A DNA stretch of 64,000 nt from contig NZ_JAHUXH010000006.1 of NCBI RefSeq assembly GCF_019219825.1, forward strand, positions 124,001 to 188,000. Reading direction: 5' to 3'. Source of the stretch: Streptomyces sp. TRM70350 (GTDB taxonomy: Bacteria; Actinomycetota; Actinomycetes; Streptomycetales; Streptomycetaceae). The notes beneath the pieces are model-generated. The model saw only the letters and a program-made list of their open reading frames with translations. It ran no database searches and was not told the DNA's origin. Positions 51,604 through 61,167 of this stretch are shown here, one piece after another; position 1 is the stretch's first letter, and every line of letters starts with the position of its first letter. The position numbers and the translations under genes are program-made.

Positions 51604-53406
51604 TCATCTTGTCGGCTCAAGTTGAGCGTCCCGGCGGACCAGCGCCGCATACCTCCCGTCCTGCTCCAACAGCTCCTCGTGCGTGCCCCGTTCGACCGCA
51701 CGTCCGGCGTCCAGGACCACGATCTGGTCGGCACCCCGAATGGTGGACAGCCGGTGGGCGATGGTGAGCGTCGTCCGGTTGGCCGACAGAGCGTCGATGG
51801 CCTCCTGGACGGCGTGCTCGGTGCGGGTGTCCAGGGCGCTGGTCGCCTCGTCGAGGATCAGCACGGGCGGGTCGCGCAGGATGGTGCGGGCGATGGCCAG
51901 GCGCTGTTTCTCGCCGCCGGAGAAGCGGTGGCCGCGCTCGCCGACGACCGTGTCGTACCCGTCGGGCAGGGCCGCGATGTGGTCGTGGATCTGGGCCGCC
52001 CGGGCCGCCGCGTGCAGCTCCTCGTCGGTGGCGTCGGGCTTGGCGAAGCGGAGGTTGTCGGCGACCGAGGCGTGGAAGAGGTACGTCTCCTGCGAGACGA
52101 CGCCGACCGCACGCGCGAGGGTGTCGAAGTCGAGGTCGCGGACGTCGATCCCGTCGAGGGTGACACGACCGCCCGTCACGTCGTACAGCCGTGGCACGAG
52201 ATAGCCCAGCGTGGACTTTCCGGCGCCGGTCGGGCCGACGATCGCGAGGCTGCTGCCCGCCGGGACGGTGAGGTCGATGCCGTCGAGGATCGGGCCGCCC
52301 TCACCGTCGTAACGGAACTCGACGCCCTCGAAGCGGACCTCGCCCTTGACGCGGTCGAGGTGGATCGGCCGCTCGCGTTCGGTGATGTCGACGGGCAGGT
52401 CGAGGTACTCGAAGATGCGCTGGAAGAGGGCCAGTGACGTCTGGATCTGGACGCCCGTGCTCAACAGGCTGACGGTCGGCCGGAACAGGCCCTGCTGAAG
52501 GGAGACGAAGGCGACGATCGTGCCGATGGAGACGCCGGGGCCGCCGAGGTGGAGGGCGAGGCCGGCGGTCCAGTAGATGACAGCCGGCATGGCGGCCATG
52601 ACGATCGTGATGACGGCCATCCGCCAGCGGCCGGCCATGTTGGAGCGCACTTCCAGGTCGACCAGCCGGTCCGACTCCTGGGCGAAGGACTGCGTCAGGG
52701 ACTCGGCGCGGCCCATGGTGCGGCCGAGCAGGATGCCGCTGACCGAGAGCGACTCGGTGACCGTCGCCGCCATCGCGGCCATCTGTTTCTGACGCCGGGT
52801 GGTGATCTTTCTGCGTTCGTCGCCGACCCGGCGGCTGATCCACACGAACACCGGCAGCAGGAGCAGTGACACGACGGTCAGCCGCCAGTCGAGGGCGAGC
52901 ATCGCGACGAGCGTGGCGACGACACTGGTGAAGTTGGAGACCAGGGAGGTGGCGGTGGATGTCACGGTCGCCTGCATGCCGCCGATGTCGTCGGCGATGC
53001 GGGACTGGACCTCGCCGGTGCGGGTGCGGGTGAAGAAGGCGAGCGACATGCGCTGCAGACGGCCGTAGACCGCGGTGCGCAGGTCATGCATGACGCGTTG
53101 GCCGACGGTGGTGGAGATGAGCGTCTGCAGCACGCCGAAGACGCTGGTCAGGACGGCGCTGAGGATCATGCCGAGGGCCAGCAGCGTGAGCAGACCGGTG
53201 CGGCCCTGGGGGATGGCCGTGTCGAGGATCGCCTTCAACAGGAACGGCGTGGCGACCGAGACGACCGACGAGGCCGCGACGAGCAGGCCCACCACGGCGA
53301 GGCGGCCCCGGTAGGGACGGAAGAGTTTCAGGATGCGGCGCACCTGCCGCGGCTGCCCTTTGCTGTCGGCGGGCGGCGTCCAGGCAGGTTCGTGGTCGGG
53401 CTTCAT
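51604..53406 (-). CDS. ABC exporter half-transporter (membrane and ATPase domains fused)
   Basis: This 600-aa protein has six membrane segments (residues ~35-310) followed by a complete ATPase domain: Walker A GPTGAGKS, Q-loop VVSQETYLFHASV, signature FSGGEKQRLAIAR, Walker B VLILDEATSALD and H-loop LTIAHRLSTI. All ATP-site residues are intact, so a homodimer could work. The family exports lipids, drugs or peptides; the substrate is unknown. It is divergent from a MarR gene with a palindromic operator over the shared promoters, a common arrangement for drug- or stress-inducible export. Confidence 0.9.
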   Translation of the reverse strand: MKPDHEPAWTPPADSKGQPRQVRRILKLFRPYRGRLAVVGLLVAASSVVSVATPFLLKAILDTAIPQGRTGLLTLLALGMILSAVLTSVFGVLQTLISTTVGQRVMHDLRTAVYGRLQRMSLAFFTRTRTGEVQSRIADDIGGMQATVTSTATSLVSNFTSVVATLVAMLALDWRLTVVSLLLLPVFVWISRRVGDERRKITTRRQKQMAAMAATVTESLSVSGILLGRTMGRAESLTQSFAQESDRLVDLEVRSNMAGRWRMAVITIVMAAMPAVIYWTAGLALHLGGPGVSIGTIVAFVSLQQGLFRPTVSLLSTGVQIQTSLALFQRIFEYLDLPVDITERERPIHLDRVKGEVRFEGVEFRYDGEGGPILDGIDLTVPAGSSLAIVGPTGAGKSTLGYLVPRLYDVTGGRVTLDGIDVRDLDFDTLARAVGVVSQETYLFHASVADNLRFAKPDATDEELHAAARAAQIHDHIAALPDGYDTVVGERGHRFSGGEKQRLAIARTILRDPPVLILDEATSALDTRTEHAVQEAIDALSANRTTLTIAHRLSTIRGADQIVVLDAGRAVERGTHEELLEQDGRYAALVRRDAQLEPTR

Positions 53407-53432
53407 GGGCTCCTACGGAAGTGAGTCGACGC

Positions 53433-53476
53433 TGACTGAAGGGAGCATAGCTCATTGTTACCTATACTCACAATGA
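53433..53476. promoter_or_regulatory. MarR operator between the ABC exporter and MarR genes
   Basis: TCATTGT (53452-53458) and ACAATGA (53470-53476) are perfect inverse arms with 11 bp between. The centre holds a plus-strand -10 box TATACT (53463-53468). On the minus strand, TTGTGA and TATGCT lie 18 bp apart across the same site. A bound MarR dimer would shut off both genes. Confidence 0.75.
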
Positions 53477-53500
53477 ATGGCGTCCTGATATTGTTCCCGT

Positions 53501-53950
53501 ATGACCACCCCCGATTCCGACGGACTGCTCGCCGAGCAGTTGCTGCGGCTCACCCGCCGGGTCCACCGGATCCAGAAGCGCCACCTCCAGCAGCGCGTCC
53601 TCGGTATCACCCCGGCCCAGTCCCGGCTGCTGCGCACCCTCGCCGAGTACGAGACACCGCCCCGCATGGCCGACCTCGCCAAGCGGCTGGAGGTCGTGCC
53701 GCGGGCCGTGACGACGCTGGTGGACGGGCTGGAGGCGCACGGCAAGGTGCGCAGGGTGCCCGACCCGACCAACCGCCGTGTGATCCGGATCGAGCTCACG
53801 GACGACGGGTACGAGACGCTGCGGGAGCTGCACGGCGCGCGCAGGTCTGCGGCGGAGGAGATTCTGGCGCCGTTGACGGACGTGGAGCGGCGGGTGCTGA
53901 GGACGTTGCTGGACACCTTGGTGGACGGTGGCGGTGAGGGGCAGTGCTGA
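53501..53950 (+). CDS. MarR-family transcriptional regulator
   Basis: This 149-aa protein has the MarR dimerisation helices at both ends (LLAEQLLRLTRRVHRIQKRH; LTDVERRVLRTLLDTLVDGG) and a central winged helix (LRTLAEYETPPRMADLAKRL, EVVPRAVTTLVDGLEAHGKV, wing PDPTNRRVIRIELTDDG). There is no conserved N-terminal Cys of the OhrR type, so ligand rather than peroxide sensing is likely. It is divergent from an ABC exporter with a shared operator and most likely represses both itself and the exporter. A terminator lies 20 bp after the stop. Confidence 0.9.
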   Translation: MTTPDSDGLLAEQLLRLTRRVHRIQKRHLQQRVLGITPAQSRLLRTLAEYETPPRMADLAKRLEVVPRAVTTLVDGLEAHGKVRRVPDPTNRRVIRIELTDDGYETLRELHGARRSAAEEILAPLTDVERRVLRTLLDTLVDGGGEGQC

Positions 53951-53969
53951 ATCCTTTTGCCTGCGCAAA

Positions 53970-54016
53970 GGACCGCGCGCTGCCGTGCCCCTTGCGGGAG
54001 TGGCAGCGCGCGGTCC
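53970..54016. terminator. Bidirectional terminator, 15-bp perfect stem
   Basis: Arms 53970-53984 and 54002-54016 are perfectly complementary around a 17-nt loop. The hairpin lies between the MarR stop and the end of the convergent symporter gene. Confidence 0.85.
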
Positions 54017-54030
54017 CCATCGGCCGTTGA

Positions 54031-55395
54031 TCAACCGACCTCGGCGGCGGGCTTCTTGCCGACCTGAACGGCTGTGACCTCGTCGTCGGCCTCCGGCACG
54101 AACGCGATCTCCCCGTCCAGCACCTCCTTCGCCCGCACCGCATCCAGCGCCCCCTCCCAGCGGGACACCGCGAAGACGGCGACGCAGTTGCCGAGGAGGT
54201 TCGTGGCGACGCGCATCGAGTCCATGATGCGGTCCACGCCGAGCAGCAGGGCGACCGCTCCGGCGGGGATGACGCCGAGGGACGCGGCCGTCGCGGACAG
54301 GGCGAGGAAGGCCGAACCGGGAACGCCGGCCATGCCCTTGCTGGTCAGCATCAGCACCAGGACCACGGTGATCTGCTGACCGACGCTCAGGTCCACGCCG
54401 ACCGCCTGGGCGATGAACACCGTGCCGATGGACAGGTAGATCGACGCGCCGTCGAGGTTGAAGGAGTACCCGGTGGGCAGCACCAGTCCCACGGCGTCGT
54501 CCCGGCAGCCCGCCTGGCGCAGCTTCTGCATCATGCGCGGCATGACGCTCTCGCTGGACGCGGTGCCGAGGGCGAGCAGCATCTCCTCGCGCGTGTAGCG
54601 GACGAACTTCCACAGGCTCAGCCCGGTGAGCGACTTCAGCGCGACGGCCAGCAGCACGAGGAACAGGGCGGCCACGGCGTAGCAGAGAATGATCAGTTTG
54701 GCGTACGTCCTGATCACACCGAGGCCGTAGTTGCCCACCAGGTGGACCATCGCGCCGAACACCGCGAGCGGCGCGAGGCGCATCACAAAGCCGACGACGG
54801 CGAAGACGACCTCCTGCGCCTGCTCGATCGCGGGCAGGATCGCGGGCACCCTGGTGTGGCCGAGGTGCAGCAGCGCGGCGCCCACCAGACAGGCCAGGAC
54901 GAGCACTTGGAGCAGGGAGTTCTCGGCGAAGGCGCCGACAAAACTCTGCGGCAGGGCGCCCAGCACGAACTCCGTCGTCGAGGGCAGCGCACCCCCCTCC
55001 GTCTTCTGGTCCACGGCCGAGGTGTCCAGTTGGGACGGATCGACATTCATGCCGGAGCCCGGCCCGACGACGTTGGCCGCGACGAGGCCGAGCAACAGCG
55101 CGGCGGTGGAGGCGACCTCGAACCAGATCAGGGCCTTGAGCCCGATCCGCCCGAAGGCCTTCAGATCACCGGCCTTGGCGATGCCGACGACGACCACACA
55201 GAACACGAGCGGTGCGATGACCGCCTTGATCAGGCGCACGAAACCGTCGCCGAGCGGCTGGAAAGCCGTGGCCGTGTCCGGCCACAGCTTCCCGACCAGG
55301 ACGCCGAGCACGAGCGCGCAGGCGACCTGCGCGAAGAGAGAGGTACGCAGTATGCGTGCGACGCGACGCGTCGGGGACGGTACGGACTGCGGCAC
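54031..55395 (-). CDS. Dicarboxylate/amino acid:cation symporter (DctA/GltP family)
   Basis: This 454-aa membrane protein has the DAACS pattern: FVRLIKAVIAPLVFCVVVVG, the first re-entrant loop with the serine-rich TASSESVMPRMMQKL, GYSFNLDGASIYLSIGTVFI with the cation-binding NLDG, the second re-entrant loop SKGMAGVPGSAFLALSATAA, and DRIMDSMRVATNLLGNCVAV with the substrate-carboxylate Arg. It imports C4-dicarboxylates, glutamate or aspartate with protons or sodium. The GTG at 55395 has GGAG five bases upstream, while longer readings add low-complexity sequence. No two-component regulator is adjacent. Confidence 0.9.
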   Translation of the reverse strand: MPQSVPSPTRRVARILRTSLFAQVACALVLGVLVGKLWPDTATAFQPLGDGFVRLIKAVIAPLVFCVVVVGIAKAGDLKAFGRIGLKALIWFEVASTAALLLGLVAANVVGPGSGMNVDPSQLDTSAVDQKTEGGALPSTTEFVLGALPQSFVGAFAENSLLQVLVLACLVGAALLHLGHTRVPAILPAIEQAQEVVFAVVGFVMRLAPLAVFGAMVHLVGNYGLGVIRTYAKLIILCYAVAALFLVLLAVALKSLTGLSLWKFVRYTREEMLLALGTASSESVMPRMMQKLRQAGCRDDAVGLVLPTGYSFNLDGASIYLSIGTVFIAQAVGVDLSVGQQITVVLVLMLTSKGMAGVPGSAFLALSATAASLGVIPAGAVALLLGVDRIMDSMRVATNLLGNCVAVFAVSRWEGALDAVRAKEVLDGEIAFVPEADDEVTAVQVGKKPAAEVG

Positions 55396-55554
55396 GGGCA
55401 CTCCAGGAGGGGATCGATCGACTCGGAGAAGCCGGTGGGGACTTCTGGGATACGGAAAGCGGCTTCCGTCGTCGATCACTCTCAGGGTGCTGTTGATCCC
55501 ACCTGATACCTCCGGGTGACAGTCGTGTAAATCACGCGCCGCGCCAGGTGTCAC

Positions 55555-57219
55555 TCAACAGCGGTGCCGGTCCTCGGTGAGCACCCCCTGAACCGCGGTC
55601 AGCGAGTGGTCATGGCAGCCGGTCGATCCGTACAGCCTGTAGCGCTCACTCGTCGTACCCACCGCGTGCCGCTGGTCGCGCGGGACGTTGATGGTGTACG
55701 TGGCGTCACCCGTGTAGGTGTCGTCGAGCCGCGACCAGGCGGTGCGGTGCCCGCCGCGCGACTCGACGACGGTGGCCCGGTCGCCGAGAGTCAGCACCGT
55801 GCGCAGGCGGTCGGCCGCGCCGAGGGTGGTCGTGCCGTCCATCGTGTACGTCCGGTGGGCGCGCGTGGTCTTGGCCGGTCCGCGTCCCTCGATAGTGATC
55901 GTCTCGGTGTCCGTCCAGGCGGCGTCGAGCGAGTCGGTGGTCTCGCCGTCGGTCCAGCGGTGCACGGAGGAGTTGGTCAGAGAACGGCTGATGGTGGTCG
56001 TCACCCGTCCGTGTGACGTGTCGACGTATCCGGCGACCGTGAGCCGGTGCGCGCCCTCCGTGTCCACGCGGTGCTGCGACCCGGGCGTGTAGGCCGACGA
56101 GTTGGCGAGGTCGCCCGCGCGGTGGACGGTGAGGTCGCCGGTGACCCGTTCGCGTTTGTCGTCCTGCCAGACCAGGACGTTGACGGGGGTGCTCCAGCCG
56201 GGGCGTCCTTCGGGCAGGCCCACGACGGAGACCTCGACGTGGTGCGGGCGACCGTCGTTGAGGAGACCGGCGAAGGGGGTCAGGTCGTACTCGATCGGCT
56301 TGATGTCGAAGGCGCGGGGGCCCGGAACGACGTACCAGAGGAAGGGGTTGGACCAGCCGCCCGTCCACACCGTCGGGAACGGCGCGGCGATGCCCGCGAG
56401 TTGGCCGTCGACCTTGATCTGCACCTCCCGGTAGGGGCCGTTGTCGGCCTGGCAGGAGTACGGGGCGGAGCCGGGCACCGTCAGATACCAGTACTCCTCG
56501 CAGCCGCCGCCCGAGCCGGTGGCGTACACCTCGGCGACGATGCGTTCGCTGTTGCGCGGGGTGGTGAGGGTGGTTCCGTCGGTGAGGGTGAGGATGCGGT
56601 CGGGGGTGTCGGCGGGGGGCGGGGTGGGTTTTTCGGCCGTGTGCGTCCGGGTTGTGTAGAAGGTGAGAGTGACCTTGACGTCGATGATGCCGGTGTAGGT
56701 GTCGTCGACGACGTTGCCGATGAGCATCTCGACGGGCTGCGGGGAGCGCAGGGTGGGGCTGTAACGCGTGACGTCCTTCTCGACCGACCACTCGATGCCG
56801 TCGGGGGACGGCTGCGGTGTCGATGTACGGAGGATCTCGACGCCGCCGAAGCGCAGGTGGCCCAGACGGTCGTACTGCCGTCCCTTGACCTTGCCGTCGA
56901 GCCGCAGCACGACCTTGCTCCAGCGGTCGCCACACTCCTTCGGCGGGGCGTACGTGCCTTGATACGGCGTGAAGTCACGGAACTGCGCCTCGGCCACCGT
57001 GACCTCGCACGATCTGGTGTCCGGCCTGGTGACGGGTGGGGCGGCGGTGACCGGGTCGTGCCAGTCGGTGCCGAACTCGGCGGGGACGTGGGCGGCTTGT
57101 GCGGGGAGACCGGCGGTTTGCGCGGGGACGCCAGCGGCTTGTGCGGGGCTCGCGCCGAGGAGGGTGCTCGCCAGGAGGGTCGCTCCGGTGAGCATGGACA
57201 TGATGATCCGACGTGTCAT
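55555..57219 (-). CDS. Secreted peptide-N4-asparagine amidase A (PNGase A-like)
   Basis: This 554-aa exported protein has a Sec signal (MTRRIIMSMLTGATLLASTL, cut probably after AQA near residue 28). A short Ala/Gln repeat GVPAQTAGLPAQAA follows, and then a PNGase A domain: KVVLRLDGKVKGRQYDRLGH, GGVEILRTSTPQPSPDGIEW, VEKDVTRYSPTL, and EVYATGSGGGCEEYWYLTVP. The C-terminal part is a second beta-sandwich ending STGCHDHSLTAVQGVLTEDR. PNGase A enzymes of plants and some microbes remove N-glycans, including those with alpha-1,3-fucose. With pectate lyase and GH127 it points to life on plant material. Activity is inferred from family only. Confidence 0.85.
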   Translation of the reverse strand: MTRRIIMSMLTGATLLASTLLGASPAQAAGVPAQTAGLPAQAAHVPAEFGTDWHDPVTAAPPVTRPDTRSCEVTVAEAQFRDFTPYQGTYAPPKECGDRWSKVVLRLDGKVKGRQYDRLGHLRFGGVEILRTSTPQPSPDGIEWSVEKDVTRYSPTLRSPQPVEMLIGNVVDDTYTGIIDVKVTLTFYTTRTHTAEKPTPPPADTPDRILTLTDGTTLTTPRNSERIVAEVYATGSGGGCEEYWYLTVPGSAPYSCQADNGPYREVQIKVDGQLAGIAAPFPTVWTGGWSNPFLWYVVPGPRAFDIKPIEYDLTPFAGLLNDGRPHHVEVSVVGLPEGRPGWSTPVNVLVWQDDKRERVTGDLTVHRAGDLANSSAYTPGSQHRVDTEGAHRLTVAGYVDTSHGRVTTTISRSLTNSSVHRWTDGETTDSLDAAWTDTETITIEGRGPAKTTRAHRTYTMDGTTTLGAADRLRTVLTLGDRATVVESRGGHRTAWSRLDDTYTGDATYTINVPRDQRHAVGTTSERYRLYGSTGCHDHSLTAVQGVLTEDRHRC

Positions 57220-57487
57220 GACCGGTGTTCTACGGCGAGTTGGGCGGGCCCGCAATGAGGCCTCTGAGACAGGAGCCGCGCGAGGTGGGCCGGGCGGTAG
57301 CCGGTTCTGTGCGGCGGGACGGAAAACCGGTTGCCTCGGACCACGCTGTGGCGCGAGCCTTTCACGGCTTGTTGCCGACAGGCGGGTCCGCCGCGTGTCG
57401 ACCGGGCACTGTCTCCGTCCCCCGCCCACCCCTTCCGCCGACTCTTCCGCCCACCGTTCCATCCCTGACTCGAGCCCCTGGGACGTC

Positions 57488-59389
57488 ATGCAGATTCAAG
57501 ACCTTCCGTATCCCGACCCCGGTGTGCCGGACGCGCGTTCGGGGCCGCGATTCCTGTGGTGGCTCGGCCGGAACCAGTTGCGCGGTCAGCTCGTCTCGCT
57601 GGCCTGGGGGCTGGTGCACTTCGTGTCGGTCTCCGCGCTGCCGTTCTGCGTCGGCCTCGCCGTCCAGGCCGTGGTCGACCGCTCCGGGGCACGTCTCGCC
57701 CTCGCGGGCGGGCTGATGGCACTGGCGTGCGCCGGCAACGCCGTCGGCGACACCTTCCTGCACCGGGCCGCCGTCACCAACTGGATCACCGCCGCCGCCC
57801 GGGTCCAGCAGCTCCTGGCCCGCAAGGCCGCGCAACTGGGCTCCGCGCTGACCCGTCGGGTCGCGGCGGGCGAGGTCGTGGCCGTCTCCACGGGGGACGT
57901 CGAGAAGATCGGCTGGTTCGTGGAGGCCGTGTCCCGCTTCACCGCGGCGGCCGTCACGATCGTGCTGGTCTGCATCGGCCTCGTCGTCTACCAGCCCGCC
58001 CTCGGCGTCGTCGTCGCCGTGGGCCTGCCCGTGCTGGCGGTGGCGGTGCTGCCGCTGCTCCCCCGCGCAACCCGCCGGGCCGACTTCCAGCGCGAGAAGG
58101 CGGGATACGCCACCGAGCTCGCCTCGGACACGGTCGCCGGGCTGCGCGTCCTGCGCGGCATCGGCGGCGAGGAACTGTTCCTCGACCGCTACCGCCGCGC
58201 CTCCCAGGAGGTCCGTCACGCGGCCGTGCGCAGTGCCCGCATGTGGTCGCTGATCTCAGCGATCCAGGTGCTGCTGCCCGGCCTGCTGCTGATCGCGGTC
58301 GTCTGGTACGGCGTGCAGTTGGCCCGGCAGGGCCGGATCACCGTCGGCGAACTCGTCACCGTCTACAGCTCGGTCATGATCCTCACCTATCCGCTGCGGC
58401 ATTTCGAAGAGATCGCGATGGCGTACTCCTTCTCCCGGCCCTCGGCCAAACGGGCGGCGCGGGTGCTGTCTCTGGAGCGGGTCATGGACGCCGAGGGGGC
58501 GCGGGGAGGCTCGCGCGCGGGCGGCGCGGGGGCGGGCTCCCACGGGGGCACGGGTGAGGGCCCGCGCGCGGACTCGCGTGAGGGCGCGGGCGAGCTGCCC
58601 TCCGGGGATCTGTACGACCCGGCCACGGGCCTGCTCGCGCCGTCCGGGCGGCTCACCGCCGTGGTGTGCGGCGATCCCGATGCGGCGGGGCGCCTGGCCG
58701 AGCGTCTCGGCGGGCATCCGTCGGAAGCGGGTGCGTCGGTGTTGCTCGGCGGCGTTCCGCTCGACGAACTGCCGCTCGACCGCGCGCGGGCGGCCGTCCT
58801 GGTCCAGGACAAGGACCCCGTGCTGCTGTCGGGCTCCCTGCGCGAACTGCTCGATGTCCCCGCGTCCGGAAAGGTCCGCGCGGAGGCTGCGCTGGCGGCC
58901 GCGCAGTGCGAGGACGTGCTGGCGGCGCTCGTGCAGGGCTCGCTCGACGTCGACGACCCGATGGACGCCCTGATCACCGAACGCGGGCGCTCCCTCTCGG
59001 GTGGCCAGCGCCAGCGGCTCGCCCTCGCCCGGTCGCTGATCACCGACCCGGAGGTGCTCGTCCTGGACGAACCGACCTCCGCCGTCGACTCCCACACCGA
59101 GGCGCGGATCGCGCAAGGCGTGCGCGAGCTGCGGGCCGGGCGCACGACGGTTGTGTTCACCTCCTCGCCGCTGCTGCTGGACCGCGCGGACCGGGTGGTG
59201 CTGGTGCACGAGGGTGAGGTTGCGGCGGTCGGCGTGCACCGGGAGCTGCTGCACATGGAGCCCCGGTACCGGGCCGTGGTGACGCGTGAGACCGAGGAGG
59301 AGGCCGCGCTGAGCGGCGCACTCGACGACTTCGACGTCGACGAACTGAACGAGCTGGACGAACTGGACGAGATCGAGGAGACCGCATGA
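57488..59389 (+). CDS. ABC exporter subunit with degenerate Walker A and H-loop
   Basis: This 633-aa protein has six membrane spans (residues ~25-310) and an ATPase domain lacking key residues. The Walker A place (near residue 392) reads VCGDPDAAGRL with no GKS/T, and the H-loop reads VVFTSSPLLL near residue 558 with no His. The signature LSGGQRQRLALAR (~503) and Walker B VLVLDEPTSAVD (~525) are intact. A Gly/Arg-rich linker (residues ~335-365) precedes the ATPase domain, and the tail is acidic (DDFDVDELNELDELDEIEE). The next gene encodes the complementary subunit and overlaps by 4 bp, so the pair forms one heterodimeric exporter with a single working ATP site. Confidence 0.88.
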   Translation: MQIQDLPYPDPGVPDARSGPRFLWWLGRNQLRGQLVSLAWGLVHFVSVSALPFCVGLAVQAVVDRSGARLALAGGLMALACAGNAVGDTFLHRAAVTNWITAAARVQQLLARKAAQLGSALTRRVAAGEVVAVSTGDVEKIGWFVEAVSRFTAAAVTIVLVCIGLVVYQPALGVVVAVGLPVLAVAVLPLLPRATRRADFQREKAGYATELASDTVAGLRVLRGIGGEELFLDRYRRASQEVRHAAVRSARMWSLISAIQVLLPGLLLIAVVWYGVQLARQGRITVGELVTVYSSVMILTYPLRHFEEIAMAYSFSRPSAKRAARVLSLERVMDAEGARGGSRAGGAGAGSHGGTGEGPRADSREGAGELPSGDLYDPATGLLAPSGRLTAVVCGDPDAAGRLAERLGGHPSEAGASVLLGGVPLDELPLDRARAAVLVQDKDPVLLSGSLRELLDVPASGKVRAEAALAAAQCEDVLAALVQGSLDVDDPMDALITERGRSLSGGQRQRLALARSLITDPEVLVLDEPTSAVDSHTEARIAQGVRELRAGRTTVVFTSSPLLLDRADRVVLVHEGEVAAVGVHRELLHMEPRYRAVVTRETEEEAALSGALDDFDVDELNELDELDEIEETA

Positions 59390-61167
59390 TCGGCGTGGCG
59401 CCACCGGCGTACGACCCGGCGGCCCCGACGACGGCGCACACCCTGCCCGTCGGCGCGCCCGCGACCGTACGCGCCTACGTGACCGAGCTGTTCCGCCGGC
59501 ACCGCCGGGCCTTCCTGCTCCTCATCGCCGTCAACACGGTCGCCGTGGTCTCCTCCATGGCGGGCCCCTATCTGCTGGGCGGTCTCGTCGAGCGGGTGTC
59601 GGACGGTGCGCACGAGCTGCATCTGGGCCTCACGGTCGCGTTCTTCCTGCTCGCGCTGGTCGTGCAGGCCGTCTTCGTGCGCGAGGTGCGGCTGCGCGGC
59701 GCGATGCTGGGCGAGCGGATGCTGGCCGATCTGCGCGAGGACTTCCTCGTGCGGTCGGTCGGGCTGCCGCCCGGTGTCCTGGAGCGGGCCGGGACGGGCG
59801 ATCTGCTGTCCCGGATCACCACCGACATCGACCGGCTCGCCAACGCCATGCGCGAGGCGGTGCCCCAGCTGGCGATCGGTGTCGTGTGGGTGGCTCTGCT
59901 GCTGGGCGGCCTGGTCGTCACGGCACCGCCGCTGGCGGCCGCCGTGTTGCTCGCTCTGCCGCTGCTGGTGGTCGGCTGCCGCTGGTACTTCCGGCGGGCG
60001 CCGGCCGCCTACCGCTCGGAGGGCGCCGGGTACGCCGCCGTGGCCGCCGCGCTCGCCGAGACCGTGGACGCCGGGCGCACCGTCGAGGCGCACCGGCTCG
60101 GTGCCCGCCGGGTGGAGCTGTCGGAGCGGCGGATCAAGGAGTGGACGGCCTGGGAGCGTTACACGCTTTGGCTGCGGTCGGTACTGTTCCCGGTCGTCAA
60201 CGTCACGCACGTGACCGTGCTCGCCTCCGTCCTGATGGTCGGTGGGGTGTTCGTGCTCCAGGGCTGGCTCGGGGTCGGGCAGCTGACCACGGGCGCGCTG
60301 ATCGCGCAGATGCTCGTCGATCCGGTCGGTCTGATCCTGCGCTGGTACGACGAGCTGCAGGTGGCCCACGTGTCGCTGGCCCGGCTCGTCGGTGTGCGCG
60401 ACATCGAGCCGGACGCCGGGGACCCGGCGGTGGCACCCGACGGGCGGGACGTGCACGCCGACCGGGTGCACTTCGGCTACGTCGAGGGCGTCGACGTGCT
60501 GCGCCGGGTGTCGCTGGAGGTCGCGCCCGGCACCCGGCTGGCGCTGGTGGGTCCCTCCGGCGCGGGCAAGTCGACCCTGGGCCGGCTGCTCGCCGGGATC
60601 TACGCACCGCGCGAGGGCCGGATCACCCTCGGCGGCGCGGAACTGTCCCGTATGCCCGCGGAACGCGTCCGCTCCCAAGTGGCCCTCGTCAACCAGGAGC
60701 ACCACGTCTTCGTCGGCTCCCTGCGCGACAACCTGCTGCTCGCGCGGCCCGACGCCGTCGACGCCGAGCTGTGGGCGGCGCTCGGCGCGGTCGACGCGGA
60801 CGGGTGGGCACGTGCGCTGGACGAGGGGCTGGACACCGAGGTCGGCTCGGGCGGGCTGGCGCTCACCCCGGCACAGGCGCAGCAGATCGCGCTGGCCCGG
60901 CTGGTGCTGGCCGACCCGCACACCCTGGTCCTGGACGAGGCGACGTCCCTCCTCGACCCGCGCGCGGCACGCCACCTGGAGCGCTCCCTGGCCCGTGTCC
61001 TCGACGGCCGCACCGTCGTCGCGATCGCCCACCGCCTCCACACCGCCCATGACGCGGACGTCATCGCCGTCGTCGAGAACGGCCGCATCAGTGAGCTGGG
61101 CAGCCATGGGGAGCTGGTAGCGGCGGACGGGGCGTACGCGGCGTTGTGGAGGTCGTGGCACGGGTGA
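59386..61167 (+). CDS. ABC exporter subunit with degenerate signature motif
   Basis: This 593-aa protein has six membrane spans (residues ~35-320) and an ATPase domain with Walker A GPSGAGKST (~389), Q-loop ALVNQEHHVF, Walker B TLVLDEATSLLD (~515) and H-loop VVAIAHRLH (His near 549). The ABC signature reads LTPAQAQQIALARL (~493) instead of LSGGQ. Combined with the upstream subunit, the intact Walker A here faces the intact LSGGQ there and forms the one functional ATP site. ATG overlaps the upstream stop (ATGA), so translation is coupled. The exported compound is unknown. Confidence 0.9.
   Translation: MIGVAPPAYDPAAPTTAHTLPVGAPATVRAYVTELFRRHRRAFLLLIAVNTVAVVSSMAGPYLLGGLVERVSDGAHELHLGLTVAFFLLALVVQAVFVREVRLRGAMLGERMLADLREDFLVRSVGLPPGVLERAGTGDLLSRITTDIDRLANAMREAVPQLAIGVVWVALLLGGLVVTAPPLAAAVLLALPLLVVGCRWYFRRAPAAYRSEGAGYAAVAAALAETVDAGRTVEAHRLGARRVELSERRIKEWTAWERYTLWLRSVLFPVVNVTHVTVLASVLMVGGVFVLQGWLGVGQLTTGALIAQMLVDPVGLILRWYDELQVAHVSLARLVGVRDIEPDAGDPAVAPDGRDVHADRVHFGYVEGVDVLRRVSLEVAPGTRLALVGPSGAGKSTLGRLLAGIYAPREGRITLGGAELSRMPAERVRSQVALVNQEHHVFVGSLRDNLLLARPDAVDAELWAALGAVDADGWARALDEGLDTEVGSGGLALTPAQAQQIALARLVLADPHTLVLDEATSLLDPRAARHLERSLARVLDGRTVVAIAHRLHTAHDADVIAVVENGRISELGSHGELVAADGAYAALWRSWHG

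Noticed and set aside
52577..53424. Plus-strand frames over the ABC exporter gene
   Set aside because: They are mirror frames of a gene with complete ABC motifs and have no ribosome-binding sites or domains.
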